A DNA stretch of 64,000 bases from Kovacikia minuta CCNUW1 (GCF_020091585.1 NZ_CP083582.1:4092001-4156000); one strand, 5' to 3'. Positions 9,901-18,201 are shown, numbered from the stretch's first letter. The notes: generated by a model from the letters alone, not told the origin. Made by a program: numbers and translations.

Positions 9901-9989
9901 AAACTTCATCAACTACTCAGCAACCCGCAAAACGGGGCAATAATAATGTGATTAATTTTCCAAATACTCCCGGATTTGAGACGATTTAG
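6966..9989 (+). CDS. major-facilitator/nucleotide-translocase-like protein fused to HEAT repeats
   Basis: This is a 1007-residue fusion. Residues 30-440 contain about twelve hydrophobic segments arranged like an MFS or Npt-type ATP/ADP translocase. Residues about 455-960 form a long series of helical repeats (HEAT/armadillo-like), with recurring patterns such as ALLEAIAATR, AMKALVRLEN and RALLSLLDQRP, followed by a polar tail. The substrate is unknown. The HEAT half is presumably cytoplasmic and may be a scaffold. The next gene, 97 bp downstream, encodes a cyclic-nucleotide-binding domain, suggesting transport gated or scaffolded by a cNMP signal (inference). The ATG at 6966 has only a weak ribosome site. 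Confidence 0.8.
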   Translation: MELRDKGFGKSGLGQKFLRWVNLRPEESERTFLMFAFYTTTSIGLVWLEASTIALFLQAYGAEEGLPWIYIASAGIGSGLGVLFTQLQRFLPLHRVIVMTAILMAAPLLLFWLGLGLPEDLELWQFSLPAVTIFLMRLWLEAIYVLNDLNTSITANQLFNIREIKRTYPLISSGILVADVISGFSLNWMIALVGGLKNIVLLAFLMLAIGAVILFYLSRAYRQAFPDFLRRQVEERQPDYVNRRLKGPLRRYVILLFTFFILAQVLFLLIDFRFLSDLQTNRSDEQIAGFLGLFSGILGVFELAMQWLASSRVIERVGVFTAAMTLPGVISVLGALAMAIAGFSWESALFSSLVMLKFLDELLHYTLFASVGPVLFQPIPDALRSNIQSNVRGVAEPLSTGATGIVLLGLVALDGLYWLLPAILFLALVWVVIIWLLRAKYVGLLVMSAERGQLSADVDLVELKRAVVEALEQAGTEAHKSSCIELLSQLDPKNVGEVLAPMLAKLPPSLQRKSLEEMLAYPNPAYLDQVRALIDQSPPPDVLAVVLRYIWLTDTQPDIRQLRPYLKPEVDPIVRGTAASLMLRRGNPTQKAEATNTLRLMLTHQQERERVMGCRALGEAVYLQALRLYIPNLLQDGSLRVRCALLEAIAATRLEEFYPSLLRGLYYKSTRQAAMKALVRLENEAIPLLVELAADKHKPDLVQMYAWQAIGQIGTIQAVDVLISHLMTAWGTSRRNILRILLEMPGETGIESVLERLGRSGIERLIDQEILFMGQLYAALLDILPGQVPGREADLLRRAMRDMQTDAEERLFSLMKFLYPISAIKAASFNLQSNSPSNRARGLEILDNTLDIPSKRALLSLLDQRPDRDKVQSLSDLMTYERMTPSDRLRRLLDLRHFQSDWALACCFHLARQARWSLTADQTLSCLRHPRGFVREAVLGYLKMASPRALVRLLPMLKNDPDPLVADQVKQIIQEFAKKTSSTTQQPAKRGNNNVINFPNTPGFETI

Positions 9990-10085
9990 TAAGGGTAATT
10001 GGGTTTCTGTGGGAACTATCAGTAAGTAAAGGGTGTATTATCTAGCCGAACCTGGGGGTTTGCTCAGGATGTCCGAAATCAAGTT

Positions 10086-10626
10086 ATGTTAACGAGCGTC
10101 GATCGATTGATCTTTGTCCGGGGAGTCCCCATCTTTAGAGAGCTGCGGGACGACTTCCTGGTGCGGTTGGCGTCCATTATGGATGAGTTGTCGTTTCCAG
10201 CAAACCACACGATCTTTACCGAAGGGCAGGAGGGACGATCGCTCTACATCGTCGTTTCCGGTCGGGTACGCGTCCATATTGGCAGTCCAGGAAATTGTCC
10301 AACTTGAGCAGGGCACCTGCTTTGGCGAAATGTCTTTGTTTGATGCGGAACCCCGCTCCGCTTCAGTTACCACCCTGGAAACCTGCGAATGTCTGATGCT
10401 GACCCAACAGCAGTTGTACGAAGCGATCGACGAAACCCCCGGTATTGCTGTTAATATCATCCGGCTTCTGTCTCGCCGCATCCGCGAACTAAACCAGAAA
10501 ATAAACCTGGTTAAGGGAGAAACCCTGAAGCCTACCCCTCCGACCCAACCCTCTTCCCAATCCTCTTCTCCGCCCCCTCCCCAATCTCCTCCTCCTCCCA
10601 TATACCGGCCTGCGAAGCTGCGGTAA
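10086..10626 (+). pseudogene. cyclic-nucleotide-binding domain protein, frameshifted
   Basis: Two overlapping frames encode one CNBD. The first (from ATG 10086) gives residues up to GRVRVHIG and then runs into TGA at 10307. The second carries on with QEIVQLEQGTCFGEMSLFD, including the phosphate-binding-cassette region GEMSLFDAEPRSASV, to 10626. Deleting one C at 10287-10288 fuses them into a 179-residue protein reading HIGSQEIVQLEQG, exactly the expected spacing. The C-terminal tail is rich in Ser and Pro. It follows the transporter-HEAT gene by 97 bp and is probably co-transcribed. Either the gene has just died or the extra C is an assembly error. Confidence 0.8.
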
Positions 10627-10807
10627 GGGGAGGCGTGGTGGGTCAGGGGGAAGGGGAAAAGGGGAAAGGGGAGAAAGGGGAAGGGGGAGATGAAATAGAC
10701 TATATTTAGAGACCTGTTCTACTGCGATCGAAAAGAGGATCAAGAATTCTTCTCTTCCCTACCGTTTCTGTTCCATTCCCCTCTTACCCCTCATTCCTTC
10801 CGAACTA

Positions 10808-11545
10808 ATGACCAAGCCTACCCGCTTTGGAGTCATCGTATTCCCTGGTTCCAACTGCGACCGAGATGTTGCCTACGTCACTCAGACCTTGCTGAACCAG
10901 CCCACCCGGATGGTCTGGCACGAGGACAGTGACCTGTCCGATCTCGATGTTGTTGTGATTCCAGGTGGATTTAGCTATGGAGATTATTTGCGCTGTGGCG
11001 CGATCGCCCGCTTTTCTCCAGCAATGCAGTCTACCCTTGACCATGCCAAACAGGGAAAATATGTATTGGGCATCTGCAATGGGTTCCAGGTTTTGACTGA
11101 AGCAGGGTTGCTGCCAGGGGCACTGGTCAGGAACCGAGATTTGCATTTCATTTGCGATCGGGTGCCGCTCAAAGTCGAACGCACCGACCTGCCCTGGACT
11201 CAACACTACCAACCAGGGGAAATCATCACCATTCCGATCGCCCACGGTGAAGGCAGCTATTATGCTGACCCAGACACTCTGGCGGAACTGGAAGCCAATG
11301 GACAGGTACTCTTTCGCTACTGTGCCGCCGATGGCAGCGTTGACCCATCCACCAATCCCAACGGTTCCCTCAACGGCATTGCTGGAATTTGTAACCGCCA
11401 GGGGAATATTCTGGGGATGATGCCCCACCCTGAACGCGCTTCCGATCCGCTCTTGGGCGGCACCGATGGTATCCGGCTCTTTCAGGGATTGCTAGAAAAC
11501 ATTATTCCCCCCACTCCCCAGGCCATTTCCCCTTCCCTGTTATAG
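10808..11545 (+). CDS. purQ: phosphoribosylformylglycinamidine synthase, glutaminase subunit
   Basis: This 245-residue class-I glutamine amidotransferase supplies ammonia to PurL in the fourth step of purine synthesis (FGAR to FGAM). The catalytic triad is visible: Cys90 in GICNGFQ, and His207 and Glu209 in [17 protein letters not shown] and [11 protein letters not shown] are PurQ signatures. purS, often next to purQ, is not present here. A C/T-rich leader without a clear Shine-Dalgarno sequence precedes the ATG. The gene converges on ribE across a palindromic element. Confidence 0.96.
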   Translation: MTKPTRFGVIVFPGSNCDRDVAYVTQTLLNQPTRMVWHEDSDLSDLDVVVIPGGFSYGDYLRCGAIARFSPAMQSTLDHAKQGKYVLGICNGFQVLTEAGLLPGALVRNRDLHFICDRVPLKVERTDLPWTQHYQPGEIITIPIAHGEGSYYADPDTLAELEANGQVLFRYCAADGSVDPSTNPNGSLNGIAGICNRQGNILGMMPHPERASDPLLGGTDGIRLFQGLLENIIPPTPQAISPSLL

Positions 11546-11558
11546 TTATCCATGTTGG

Positions 11559-11648
11559 AATGGCACTGAAATAAGCAAAAATTAAGCGCGCAGATCCCCG
11601 GATTCTCGAAGAATCCGGGGATCTAAAATTCCTTGAGTCAGTGCCATT
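11559..11648. repeat. 90-bp element with terminal inverted repeats
   Basis: AATGGCACTGA at the left end is the exact inverse of TCAGTGCCATT at the right end, and a perfect 15-bp-arm palindrome sits in the middle. TTATAG(T/A)TATCCATGTT occurs on both sides as an imperfect direct repeat, as a small mobile (MITE-like) insertion would leave. Confidence 0.5.
11592..11624. terminator. bidirectional hairpin between purQ and ribE
   Basis: AGATCCCCGGATTCT pairs perfectly with AGAATCCGGGGATCT across a 3-nt loop. It lies between two convergent genes and could stop transcription both ways, although T-tracts are short. Confidence 0.6.
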
Positions 11649-11659
11649 CATCCATGTTG

Positions 11660-12337
11660 TTATAGATATCCATGTTCCGCCAAAAATGCTGGTGTCAGGC
11701 TTTCAACCGAAAAATCCTCGGATACCTGACCTTGAGTAGAACCTGAGCGGAGAAATTTTTCGACGTATTTGCCCAAAATATCTCCCTCCAGATTGACCCA
11801 ACTACCAGGTCGCAGGTATTGGAGATTGGTTTCACGATAGGTGTGGGGAATCACAGCAACGGTAAACCAGGTTCCTTCAGAATTGCAGTTTGCGACGGTA
11901 AGGCTAATTCCATTCACCGTAATACTCCCTTTGGGGAGAATGTAGCGGGCAACCTGGGCTTCGCTGGTCACAAATGTCATTTCCCAGGAAGTTGAGGTTT
12001 GGACGGCTTCTCTCAAGTAGCCTGTGCCATCTACATGTCCGGTTACGAAGTGTCCACCCAATTTGCTCCCCACTCGAAGAGACGTTTCCAGGTTGACTGG
12101 AACCTCTGGGTCGCGTCCCAGGGTGCTGCGATCGCGGGTTTCTGGTGAGGCATCCACAATAAATGCTTGAGGAAGAATTTCCACGACGGTCAGGCAAACC
12201 CCATCCACTGCCACACTGTCACCCAGGGCTAGCTCCGGCAGAATCAATCCGGACACAGTCTGAGAGCAGGTGATTTGTAATTTATCGTTGGCAATGGGGT
12301 GAACCGTTCCTAATCCTTGAATTAGACCTGTAAACAC
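11660..12337 (-). CDS. ribE: riboflavin synthase alpha subunit
   Basis: This 225-residue protein begins with the canonical MFTGLIQGLG and has the two homologous barrel repeats (about 1-95 and 96-190). Key strings are DSVAVDGVCLTV and GHFVTGHVDGTG in the first half, and GSITVNGISLTV in the second. It dismutates two 6,7-dimethyl-8-ribityllumazine molecules to riboflavin. About 20 residues extend past the usual C-terminus. No other rib genes adjoin it and no FMN riboswitch is recognisable upstream. Confidence 0.96.
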   Translation of the reverse strand: MFTGLIQGLGTVHPIANDKLQITCSQTVSGLILPELALGDSVAVDGVCLTVVEILPQAFIVDASPETRDRSTLGRDPEVPVNLETSLRVGSKLGGHFVTGHVDGTGYLREAVQTSTSWEMTFVTSEAQVARYILPKGSITVNGISLTVANCNSEGTWFTVAVIPHTYRETNLQYLRPGSWVNLEGDILGKYVEKFLRSGSTQGQVSEDFSVESLTPAFLAEHGYL

Positions 12338-12820
12338 AGCTTTTTCCTGTAAAGATCACGTCAAAAAATTTTTAGTGGAGTAAATAATCAAGGGGTAGAG
12401 GATAGGGATAATTTTCAACTGATTCCCCTCTTCCCCTTCCCTCCTCCCGTACCCTCTACTCAATTTAAACCTTAGCCAGAATTTAGAAGACTCCATCTCT
12501 TGCCCCGATACCGTGTCCAATTTGAAGCTGGATCATTTAGGATTAGGGCATAATTCAGGGCATACTTAAGTCAGATACTTTCTATAGTAGTTACACGGCT
12601 GGCTTACCTGGTTTTTGTTTCCGTTCTCCTTCGTTTCCACCCATTCCCATTTGGGATGTTCGAATCAGTCGATCGCTTCTTGATTCTCCTGCTGGAAGGC
12701 TGAAGTTGGCTGGTTTATCCGGGCGAAGAGTTCATCGGTTTACGCCTGCGTTCCCTCCAGTCCGAGTTCCTTTCTTTACCCTGGTTTTCCTATGCTTCAG
12801 GTATTCTAGAGGCTAAGACA
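12338..12820. other. divergent intergenic region ribE / bifunctional nuclease
   Basis: This 483-bp stretch has no gene. The ribE side has a purine arm followed by a C/T-rich arm; the other side is a T/C-rich leader. I looked for the conserved FMN-riboswitch core upstream of ribE and did not find it. Confidence 0.55.
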
Positions 12821-13330
12821 ATGATTGAAATGAAAGTCGCTGGAATTGCGTTGGATGCAGCAACACGTAGTCCGATCGTCCTGTTGAGAGATTCTACTGA
12901 TCGGCGTGCTCTGCCCATTTATATTGGACAAGATCAGGCAAAGGCGATTATTAACGCGCTAGAGAATCAAACTCCACCCCGTCCCCTCACCCATGATTTG
13001 CTTGTAAATATGATGGAGGAGTGGGACATGACGCTGGAACGAGTTGTTATCCACTCCCTCCAGGACAATACGTTCTATGCTCTGTTAACGATTTCTCAGG
13101 GCGAAACTAAAAAAGAAATTGATGCCCGCCCCAGCGATGCGATCGCGATCGCCCTGCGGACTAATGCCCCCATTTGGGTCATGGAAGAAGTCATTGCCGA
13201 TGCCTCGATTCCGGTTGACCGGGATGCCGACGAAGCAGAACGTCGAGCCTTCCGCGATTTCATCTCTAACCTGCGCCCTGAAGATTTTATTCAACGGGGA
13301 AAATCCAGTAGTGGAGAAACGCAGTTGTAG
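12821..13330 (+). CDS. bifunctional nuclease family protein (DUF151)
   Basis: This 169-residue protein matches the BFN/DUF151 family: RRALPIYIGQDQAKAI, the conserved LTHDLLVNMM helix, and DARPSDAIAIALR. Plant members have RNase and DNase activity; the bacterial role is not established. A basal AGAGG ribosome site lies 8 bases before the ATG. The gene stands alone on a long leader, divergent from ribE and followed by the aldo/keto reductase on the same strand. Confidence 0.9.
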   Translation: MIEMKVAGIALDAATRSPIVLLRDSTDRRALPIYIGQDQAKAIINALENQTPPRPLTHDLLVNMMEEWDMTLERVVIHSLQDNTFYALLTISQGETKKEIDARPSDAIAIALRTNAPIWVMEEVIADASIPVDRDADEAERRAFRDFISNLRPEDFIQRGKSSSGETQL

Positions 13331-13433
13331 GAAAAGGATGAAGGATGGGGGATGAGGGATGAAAACTAGCTCTTGCTTTTGATCAACGATCATCTGGCAC
13401 CTACCCCTTTTCATCCCCCCGCCCTCATCCCTT

Positions 13434-14561
13434 ATGAAGTACCGCCGCTTTGGCAAAACTAATCTTCAGGTCTCAGTTTTTTCTCTGGGAACCATGCGCT
13501 GCCTGAGTTCACAACAGGTGATGACTCGGACTGTGCAAAAGGGGCTTGCTTTAGGGATTAATCATTTGGAGACTGCCAGAGGCTATGGCAGAAGTGAAGA
13601 ATATCTGGGAAAAACGCTGCGAGAACTGTCTGTGCCCCGTTCCCAGCTTCAGATCACGACTAAAATCCCACCCATGCCCGATGCCTCATCTATGACACGA
13701 GCAATTGATCAGTCCTTGGAACGGCTAAATCTAGACTACTTAGATGCGTTAGCAATTCATGGCTTGAATACGTGGGAGCATCTGGATTGGGTGAAGTCGG
13801 CTCAGGGGTGTATGAAGGCGGTGCAGCAGGCAATTTCCGATCGCCGGGTGCGCCACGTAGGGTTCTCGACCCACGGCTTTTTGGAGTTAATTCTGGCTGC
13901 GATCAACACAGATTTATTTGAGTTTGTCAACCTGCACTATTCCTATTTTTTTCAGCGTAATGCACCCGCAATTGCGCTTGCCAATCAGAAAAACCTGGGA
14001 GTGTTCATCATTTCTCCAGCAGATAAGGGAGGATTGCTCTATACTCCCCCTCCTGCCTTAACGGAACTATGTCAGCCATTTTCTCCTTTAGAGCTGAATT
14101 ATCGATTTTTGCTGAGCAATCCATCGATTACTACGCTCAGTATTGGTCCTGCTAATTCGGAGGAATTTTCGCCTCCCTTGATGGCGATTAATTGGGATCA
14201 TCCCCTGACCGAGCAAGAACAAAAGGTGTTTGAGCGTCTGAGTAAGCATCAGACCCAGATGCTTGGGAGCGATCGCTGTAGTCAGTGTTACGCTTGTTTG
14301 CCTTGCCCAGAGGGTATTCATATTCCAGAGGCGCTAAGGTTAAGGAATCTGGCAGTTGCTTACGACATGACTCAGTTTGGGCAGTATCGCTATCGCATGT
14401 TTGAAAATGCAGGTCACTGGTTTCCAGGGAACAAAGCCAGTCGTTGTACAGACTGCGGTGATTGTTTGCCAAAATGCCCAGAGGAATTGAACATTCCGGT
14501 TTTGCTGAAAGACACGCACCAGCGCCTCAACGGTGAACCTGGACGCAGGCTATGGAGCTAA
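13434..14561 (+). CDS. aldo/keto reductase with C-terminal 4Fe-4S cysteine clusters
   Basis: This is a 375-residue fusion-type reductase. Residues 1-270 form the aldo/keto reductase barrel (FGKTNLQVSVFSLGTMR, LETARGYGRSEEYLG with the catalytic Tyr, and HVGFSTHG). The C-terminus has two cysteine sets, CSQCYACLPCP and CTDCGDCLPKCP, typical of ferredoxin-like 4Fe-4S sites. The family is widespread in bacteria, usually with unknown substrates; the clusters suggest electron exchange rather than a simple NADPH enzyme. The ATG directly follows a C/T-rich leader with no Shine-Dalgarno sequence. Confidence 0.9.
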   Translation: MKYRRFGKTNLQVSVFSLGTMRCLSSQQVMTRTVQKGLALGINHLETARGYGRSEEYLGKTLRELSVPRSQLQITTKIPPMPDASSMTRAIDQSLERLNLDYLDALAIHGLNTWEHLDWVKSAQGCMKAVQQAISDRRVRHVGFSTHGFLELILAAINTDLFEFVNLHYSYFFQRNAPAIALANQKNLGVFIISPADKGGLLYTPPPALTELCQPFSPLELNYRFLLSNPSITTLSIGPANSEEFSPPLMAINWDHPLTEQEQKVFERLSKHQTQMLGSDRCSQCYACLPCPEGIHIPEALRLRNLAVAYDMTQFGQYRYRMFENAGHWFPGNKASRCTDCGDCLPKCPEELNIPVLLKDTHQRLNGEPGRRLWS

Positions 14562-14941
14562 GGGAGAGTTGTACAATCTCAGGTTGAAGGGGTAGAGGGG
14601 TGGATGAGTAGAGGGGTGGAGGGGTGGATGAAGGCGGGATGTTATTTCAGGGAGTCCCTAAATTCGTAATTTAGGGATTAAAATTATTCAAAACTGAAGA
14701 ATTCCTGTTTTTGGGATCTATTCTGCTCGTTGTGATTGGCGCTAGCACAACAGACTTTGTAGCTGCAATTGTAACGAACCTTAAAGGTTATAAGATTTTT
14801 CTGGAAAATAAAGTTATTTCTTAACTTTGCGGTTCTTTCGCTTCATTCAGGCATACAGTTGGATAATAGCAGTAATCCTACGGGTGCTTCAAAGGTCCAT
14901 TATGTGCTAATCCCTCCCTTTACCGTTCCTGAAATTTGTTT
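14562..14941. other. intergenic region after the aldo/keto reductase
   Basis: No gene is visible. The first 70 bases repeat GAGGGGTGGATGA-like units related to those at 61079-61143. A perfect hairpin follows at 14655-14677, and the remainder is the AT-rich leader of comFB. Confidence 0.55.
14655..14677 (+). terminator. hairpin after the aldo/keto reductase gene
   Basis: TCCCTAAATT and AATTTAGGGA form a perfect 10-bp stem with a CGT loop, followed by an A/T-rich run. It is about 95 bp past the stop codon and a plausible terminator, though it also resembles a small palindromic repeat. Confidence 0.5.
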
Positions 14942-15445
14942 ATGAGCACGATCCACCCTGAGCAAGCCCAGACCTACCGCAACGTGATGGAATCATTGGT
15001 GCTAGAAGAAGCTGAGAAACAATTTAAGCGACTTCCGGCGAAAGTCTCCAGTTATGTCAACAAGGCAGAAGTGATTGCCTATGCCCTCAACCGTCTCCCT
15101 CCGCTTTATGCCACCAGTGAGCGGGGTTGGCAACAACAACGCGAACGGGCAAGCAGGGAAATGGATGCCAAAATTGTGGCTGCCGTCCGGCAGGCTATTG
15201 CAGCCGTACAACGCGACCCACTGCGGGCGGTGGTTCCCTTAAAAGTGGAGGAAGAACAAGCTTCCCTGGCTGCCTTGAAAGGAATGAGGGAACTACTCAG
15301 ACGGGAGGAACTTTCGTGGCGAGAACTGGTCGATGTGGTAGAGAATACTCTTATCCAGACTGCCCGTGGAGAAATTACCTGGCGTAAGCGTGGAACCGGA
15401 GTCGTTCAGCGAAATGAGTGGCGCGACACTCGCTATCTTCTCTAA
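14942..15445 (+). CDS. ComFB family protein
   Basis: I use the ATG at 14942 (167 residues) instead of a TTG two codons upstream. The N-terminal 100 residues fit the late-competence ComFB family: NVMESLVLEEAEKQF, then SSYVNKAEVIAYALNRLPPLYATSERGW. Members of this family in cyanobacteria have been reported to bind cyclic di-GMP; whether this one does cannot be seen from sequence. The C-terminal half is helical and basic. The next gene, a secreted protein, starts inside its last codons (32-bp overlap), which suggests translational coupling. Confidence 0.85.
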   Translation: MSTIHPEQAQTYRNVMESLVLEEAEKQFKRLPAKVSSYVNKAEVIAYALNRLPPLYATSERGWQQQRERASREMDAKIVAAVRQAIAAVQRDPLRAVVPLKVEEEQASLAALKGMRELLRREELSWRELVDVVENTLIQTARGEITWRKRGTGVVQRNEWRDTRYLL

Positions 15446-16193
15446 TCATCATTCCCTCCAAAAGGGTTGGTTGTCTGGCAGGGTGCTCCAGATCTTGCTA
15501 GCGATCGCAGGTGGGATTGGGTTTGGCGGTGTGCTTCCAGTTCATTTGGAGCGGGCGATCGCGGCTGAGCCGAAGCCGGAACCTGCTCCGACAGTAGACA
15601 TATTTCCCGACCCACAACTGCTCGACCTCAAACTACTGACACCTGGAAATATTCCTGCCGATGCCGTTACCGCAACCACCATTTCTGCAACAGGTTTGAC
15701 GATCCCTAGCCTCTGGTGGGCGCGAGACCAGTATGCCGCGCGGAAAAAATATGGCAGTCGATTAATCGAAAATTGGATTGCCTATCCAGTTCAATCCGAT
15801 CGTCCCAATCAGGTGGACTTTGTTGTGAACCGTCAACTTTGGAATCAACTCGACTACCTTCAGCGGTACAGCTTTCTTCACGAATTTGGAGCGGTCGTCG
15901 GGAGTTACGGCTACAATCTGCGTGTTTTTGACAACCAGGCTAATTTCCTGGCAGCCTACACGTGTAATTTCAGTGCTGCTCCCCGCTTCAATCCAGCCCA
16001 AACTACCCCGCCTTTACCAGCCGGGGCAGCTTCAGGGAATGCAACGGCTCCTCTGTTTTCTTCCTATGTGCAGCCCTCTGCTGCACATACCTGTTATAGC
16101 TTCCTGGATTTTGGTGGAAAAGCCAGTCTAAGGGGATATCCTAGCCAGTCTGGCGAAGGATCTTCCAAAGGTTTTGATACTGCTCAACCGTAG
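15414..16193 (+). CDS. conserved secreted protein of unknown function
   Basis: The ATG at 15414 gives 259 residues and overlaps the end of comFB by 32 bp in another frame. A hydrophobic segment at about 21-42 ending in an Ala-rich AIAAEP is a probable signal peptide. The mature part has a WWARDQYAARKKYG motif, an RLIENWIAYP stretch and strands reading YNLRVFDNQANFLAAYTC. This looks like a cyanobacterial periplasmic family I cannot name. Its last 53 bp overlap the 3' end of the opposing lipoprotein gene, so the final residues may differ from relatives. Confidence 0.75.
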   Translation: MSGATLAIFSNHHSLQKGWLSGRVLQILLAIAGGIGFGGVLPVHLERAIAAEPKPEPAPTVDIFPDPQLLDLKLLTPGNIPADAVTATTISATGLTIPSLWWARDQYAARKKYGSRLIENWIAYPVQSDRPNQVDFVVNRQLWNQLDYLQRYSFLHEFGAVVGSYGYNLRVFDNQANFLAAYTCNFSAAPRFNPAQTTPPLPAGAASGNATAPLFSSYVQPSAAHTCYSFLDFGGKASLRGYPSQSGEGSSKGFDTAQP

Positions 16194-17316
16194 ACAAGGG
16201 TAGCGATTGCAAGAATTCACTCCGGTCCAAAATACTGGCTTCAGGGAGCAACAGTGGATTTGAGCGCAGGGCTAGCGGTAAATTAGCTCGGTCCTCCAGC
16301 ACGGCGGGTGAGGTTGCCCCACTCAGGATCGAAAGTTGCCGGGCAACTTCGGGTTGCCAGCAGAAGCTAATCCATTCCATCACCAGCGCTGGGATAGCGG
16401 TGGTCTTTGTCAGGGGGCGTACCCATAAATCTGCCCATAGGGCAGTTCCTGATTGAGGCACAACAGCGGCGATCGACGAACTTCGTTTCATTGCTGTTAG
16501 TACATCTTCCGACCAACCAACAGCTACCCAGGTATCTCCCAACAATAACGGCTGCAAGTAGGAATCAGAACTGTAGTATTTAATCTGAGGGCGCAGGGTT
16601 TTTAGTTCAGATTCCAGAGCTGGGATCGCTTTCAAATCAAGGGTGTTGTAGGACTTACCTAACTTCTTTAGAACGAGTCCTATCACTTCCCGTGGTTGGT
16701 CGAGTAGAGAAATTTGCCTGCGTAAATCCGATCGCCACAGGTCACTCCAATCTGTCGGCGGTTTCAAACCCCGGTCTTTAAATATATCCTGGCGGTAGGC
16801 AATTACGGTCGTACCCCAGCGATAGGGTGCGCCCCAGATTTGGTCAACCCTGGAAGATTCGGGGAAACGACGAGTCACCAACTCTTGCCACTTAGGGGGA
16901 AGTTGCTCCCAATGCTTAAATTGTGTGGGATCAAAAGGCTGAATTAATTGTTGTTGAATTGCTTTCTCTAACCAATAATTTCCTAACGTGACCAGATCGG
17001 GGATTTCCGAAGAACGATTACCCACAAAAGGAACCCAACCTGGGAACCCAGAATTAGAAGGATTCTGATTAGTTTGATTTTTCCAACTCTGCAACAGGGA
17101 AAATAATGTTTGTAATTGGGGCTCTAGAACAAAATTTAAATCTGCATTGGTGGAACCCTGTCTTGTAGAACGTCGAAACTCATTCAAAATCTGAGCTGGA
17201 ATAGAACCATTCAGCAGACGCACTCTCAAAGTAGCTGGAGATTGCCCAGAGCATCCTGACAGAAGAGTACCAAGGGTTAAGCCTGTTATTTCGATAAGAA
17301 AAGACCGTCGATTCAT
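16141..17316 (-). CDS. extracellular solute-binding lipoprotein (polyamine/iron-binding type)
   Basis: This 391-residue protein starts with MNRRSFLIEITGLTLGTLLSGC, a twin-Arg-like start plus lipobox (LLSGC), so it is a membrane-anchored lipoprotein. The body resembles bacterial extracellular solute-binding proteins of the PotD/AfuA group (WGAPYRWGTTVIAYRQDIF, PTDWSDLW, VGWSEDVLTAM). No permease or ATPase gene adjoins it, so its transporter must be elsewhere and the ligand is unknown. It converges on and overlaps the secreted-protein gene by 53 bp. Confidence 0.85.
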   Translation of the reverse strand: MNRRSFLIEITGLTLGTLLSGCSGQSPATLRVRLLNGSIPAQILNEFRRSTRQGSTNADLNFVLEPQLQTLFSLLQSWKNQTNQNPSNSGFPGWVPFVGNRSSEIPDLVTLGNYWLEKAIQQQLIQPFDPTQFKHWEQLPPKWQELVTRRFPESSRVDQIWGAPYRWGTTVIAYRQDIFKDRGLKPPTDWSDLWRSDLRRQISLLDQPREVIGLVLKKLGKSYNTLDLKAIPALESELKTLRPQIKYYSSDSYLQPLLLGDTWVAVGWSEDVLTAMKRSSSIAAVVPQSGTALWADLWVRPLTKTTAIPALVMEWISFCWQPEVARQLSILSGATSPAVLEDRANLPLALRSNPLLLPEASILDRSEFLQSLPLSTVEQYQNLWKILRQTG

Positions 17317-17829
17317 TTATTTAGATAAGGTGATTCCAACTTAAAGAATTAAAGTCAAGCAATAGAAATAAAAGGAAATAAAATTTGTGGGAAAGTTCTT
17401 TAACTCTGTGTGGTGTTCGTCACCTCAAGGTAAAGATGCAGGTTGGGAAAAAGGAACTGGAAACTATCCTTACATAAATTACCCTGACTTAAGAATTTAA
17501 GCCTCCCAGATTCTTGAAGGATTTAAGAATTTGGCGTTTGGTTCTTTTTATTTCAGTGCCACTTAGCTTTAATCTTATTCCGGTTCTACTGCTTTCTGGT
17601 TTTCTAAGTTTTCTGCGCTTGGAATTTTTGGGTTGCTAACGACTTTGGGTAGCTATGTTTCATCACACATTCACCGATTTTTCAGGAATAGAGTGGGCTA
17701 AAGAAAGCAATTCTGCATTTGCGATCGTCGATCAAAATCAAACGTTAAATGATTCAGGAATTAGGACTGCTGGAGACGCCTGATCACTAGAATGAGTGGG
17801 TAGACAAAACTAGAGAACTGAGGCGCTGA
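17317..17829. other. intergenic region upstream of a coiled-coil gene
   Basis: This AT-rich stretch has no supported gene. It contains repeats of TTAAGAATTT and a string TTTCAGTGCCA that resembles the end of the 11559-11648 element. It presumably holds two divergent promoters, which I cannot place. Confidence 0.5.
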
Positions 17830-18201
17830 ATGGACACCTTACAGAAGCAAATTAACATCCTAAGTGCCAAGGTTGATGCGCTATATCAACTGATTGAGCA
17901 GATGAGCGATAAGGTCGCCAATGTCGCATCTGAATGCCGATTTGGTTCAGATCAGATTCAACGCCTTGAGAGCGGAGCCATGAACAGCGCTCGCTCCAAT
18001 CATGGGTACAGTAGCCTGGATGCTGCCTTGGAACATAAGGATGTCCTGGTCGATAACAATAGTGTAGACTCAACCGGCCAGAGTGGTGAAAAGCAGCTTA
18101 CGTCAGAAGTTCAAATTCAACGTCTGACGGCTCAACTCACTGCGGCATACAACCGGATTGCAGCATTGGAAGAACAGTTGCTTTCTAAGCGGGTTCACTA
18201 G
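17830..18201 (+). CDS. small coiled-coil protein, function unknown
   Basis: This 123-residue hydrophilic protein has two predicted coiled-coil stretches: residues 1-35 (LQKQINILSAKVDALYQLIEQM) and 93-120 (IQRLTAQLTAAYNRIAALEEQL). A polar, Ser/Asn-rich middle lies between them. GAGG lies 6 bases before the ATG. A strong terminator follows at 18304. The heptads suggest it dimerises or binds a partner; nothing else can be said of its role. Confidence 0.7.
   Translation: MDTLQKQINILSAKVDALYQLIEQMSDKVANVASECRFGSDQIQRLESGAMNSARSNHGYSSLDAALEHKDVLVDNNSVDSTGQSGEKQLTSEVQIQRLTAQLTAAYNRIAALEEQLLSKRVH

Noticed and set aside
12338-12820. FMN riboswitch upstream of ribE
   Set aside because: The conserved AGGGGCGGGGTGAAATTCCC-like core is absent on the relevant strand.
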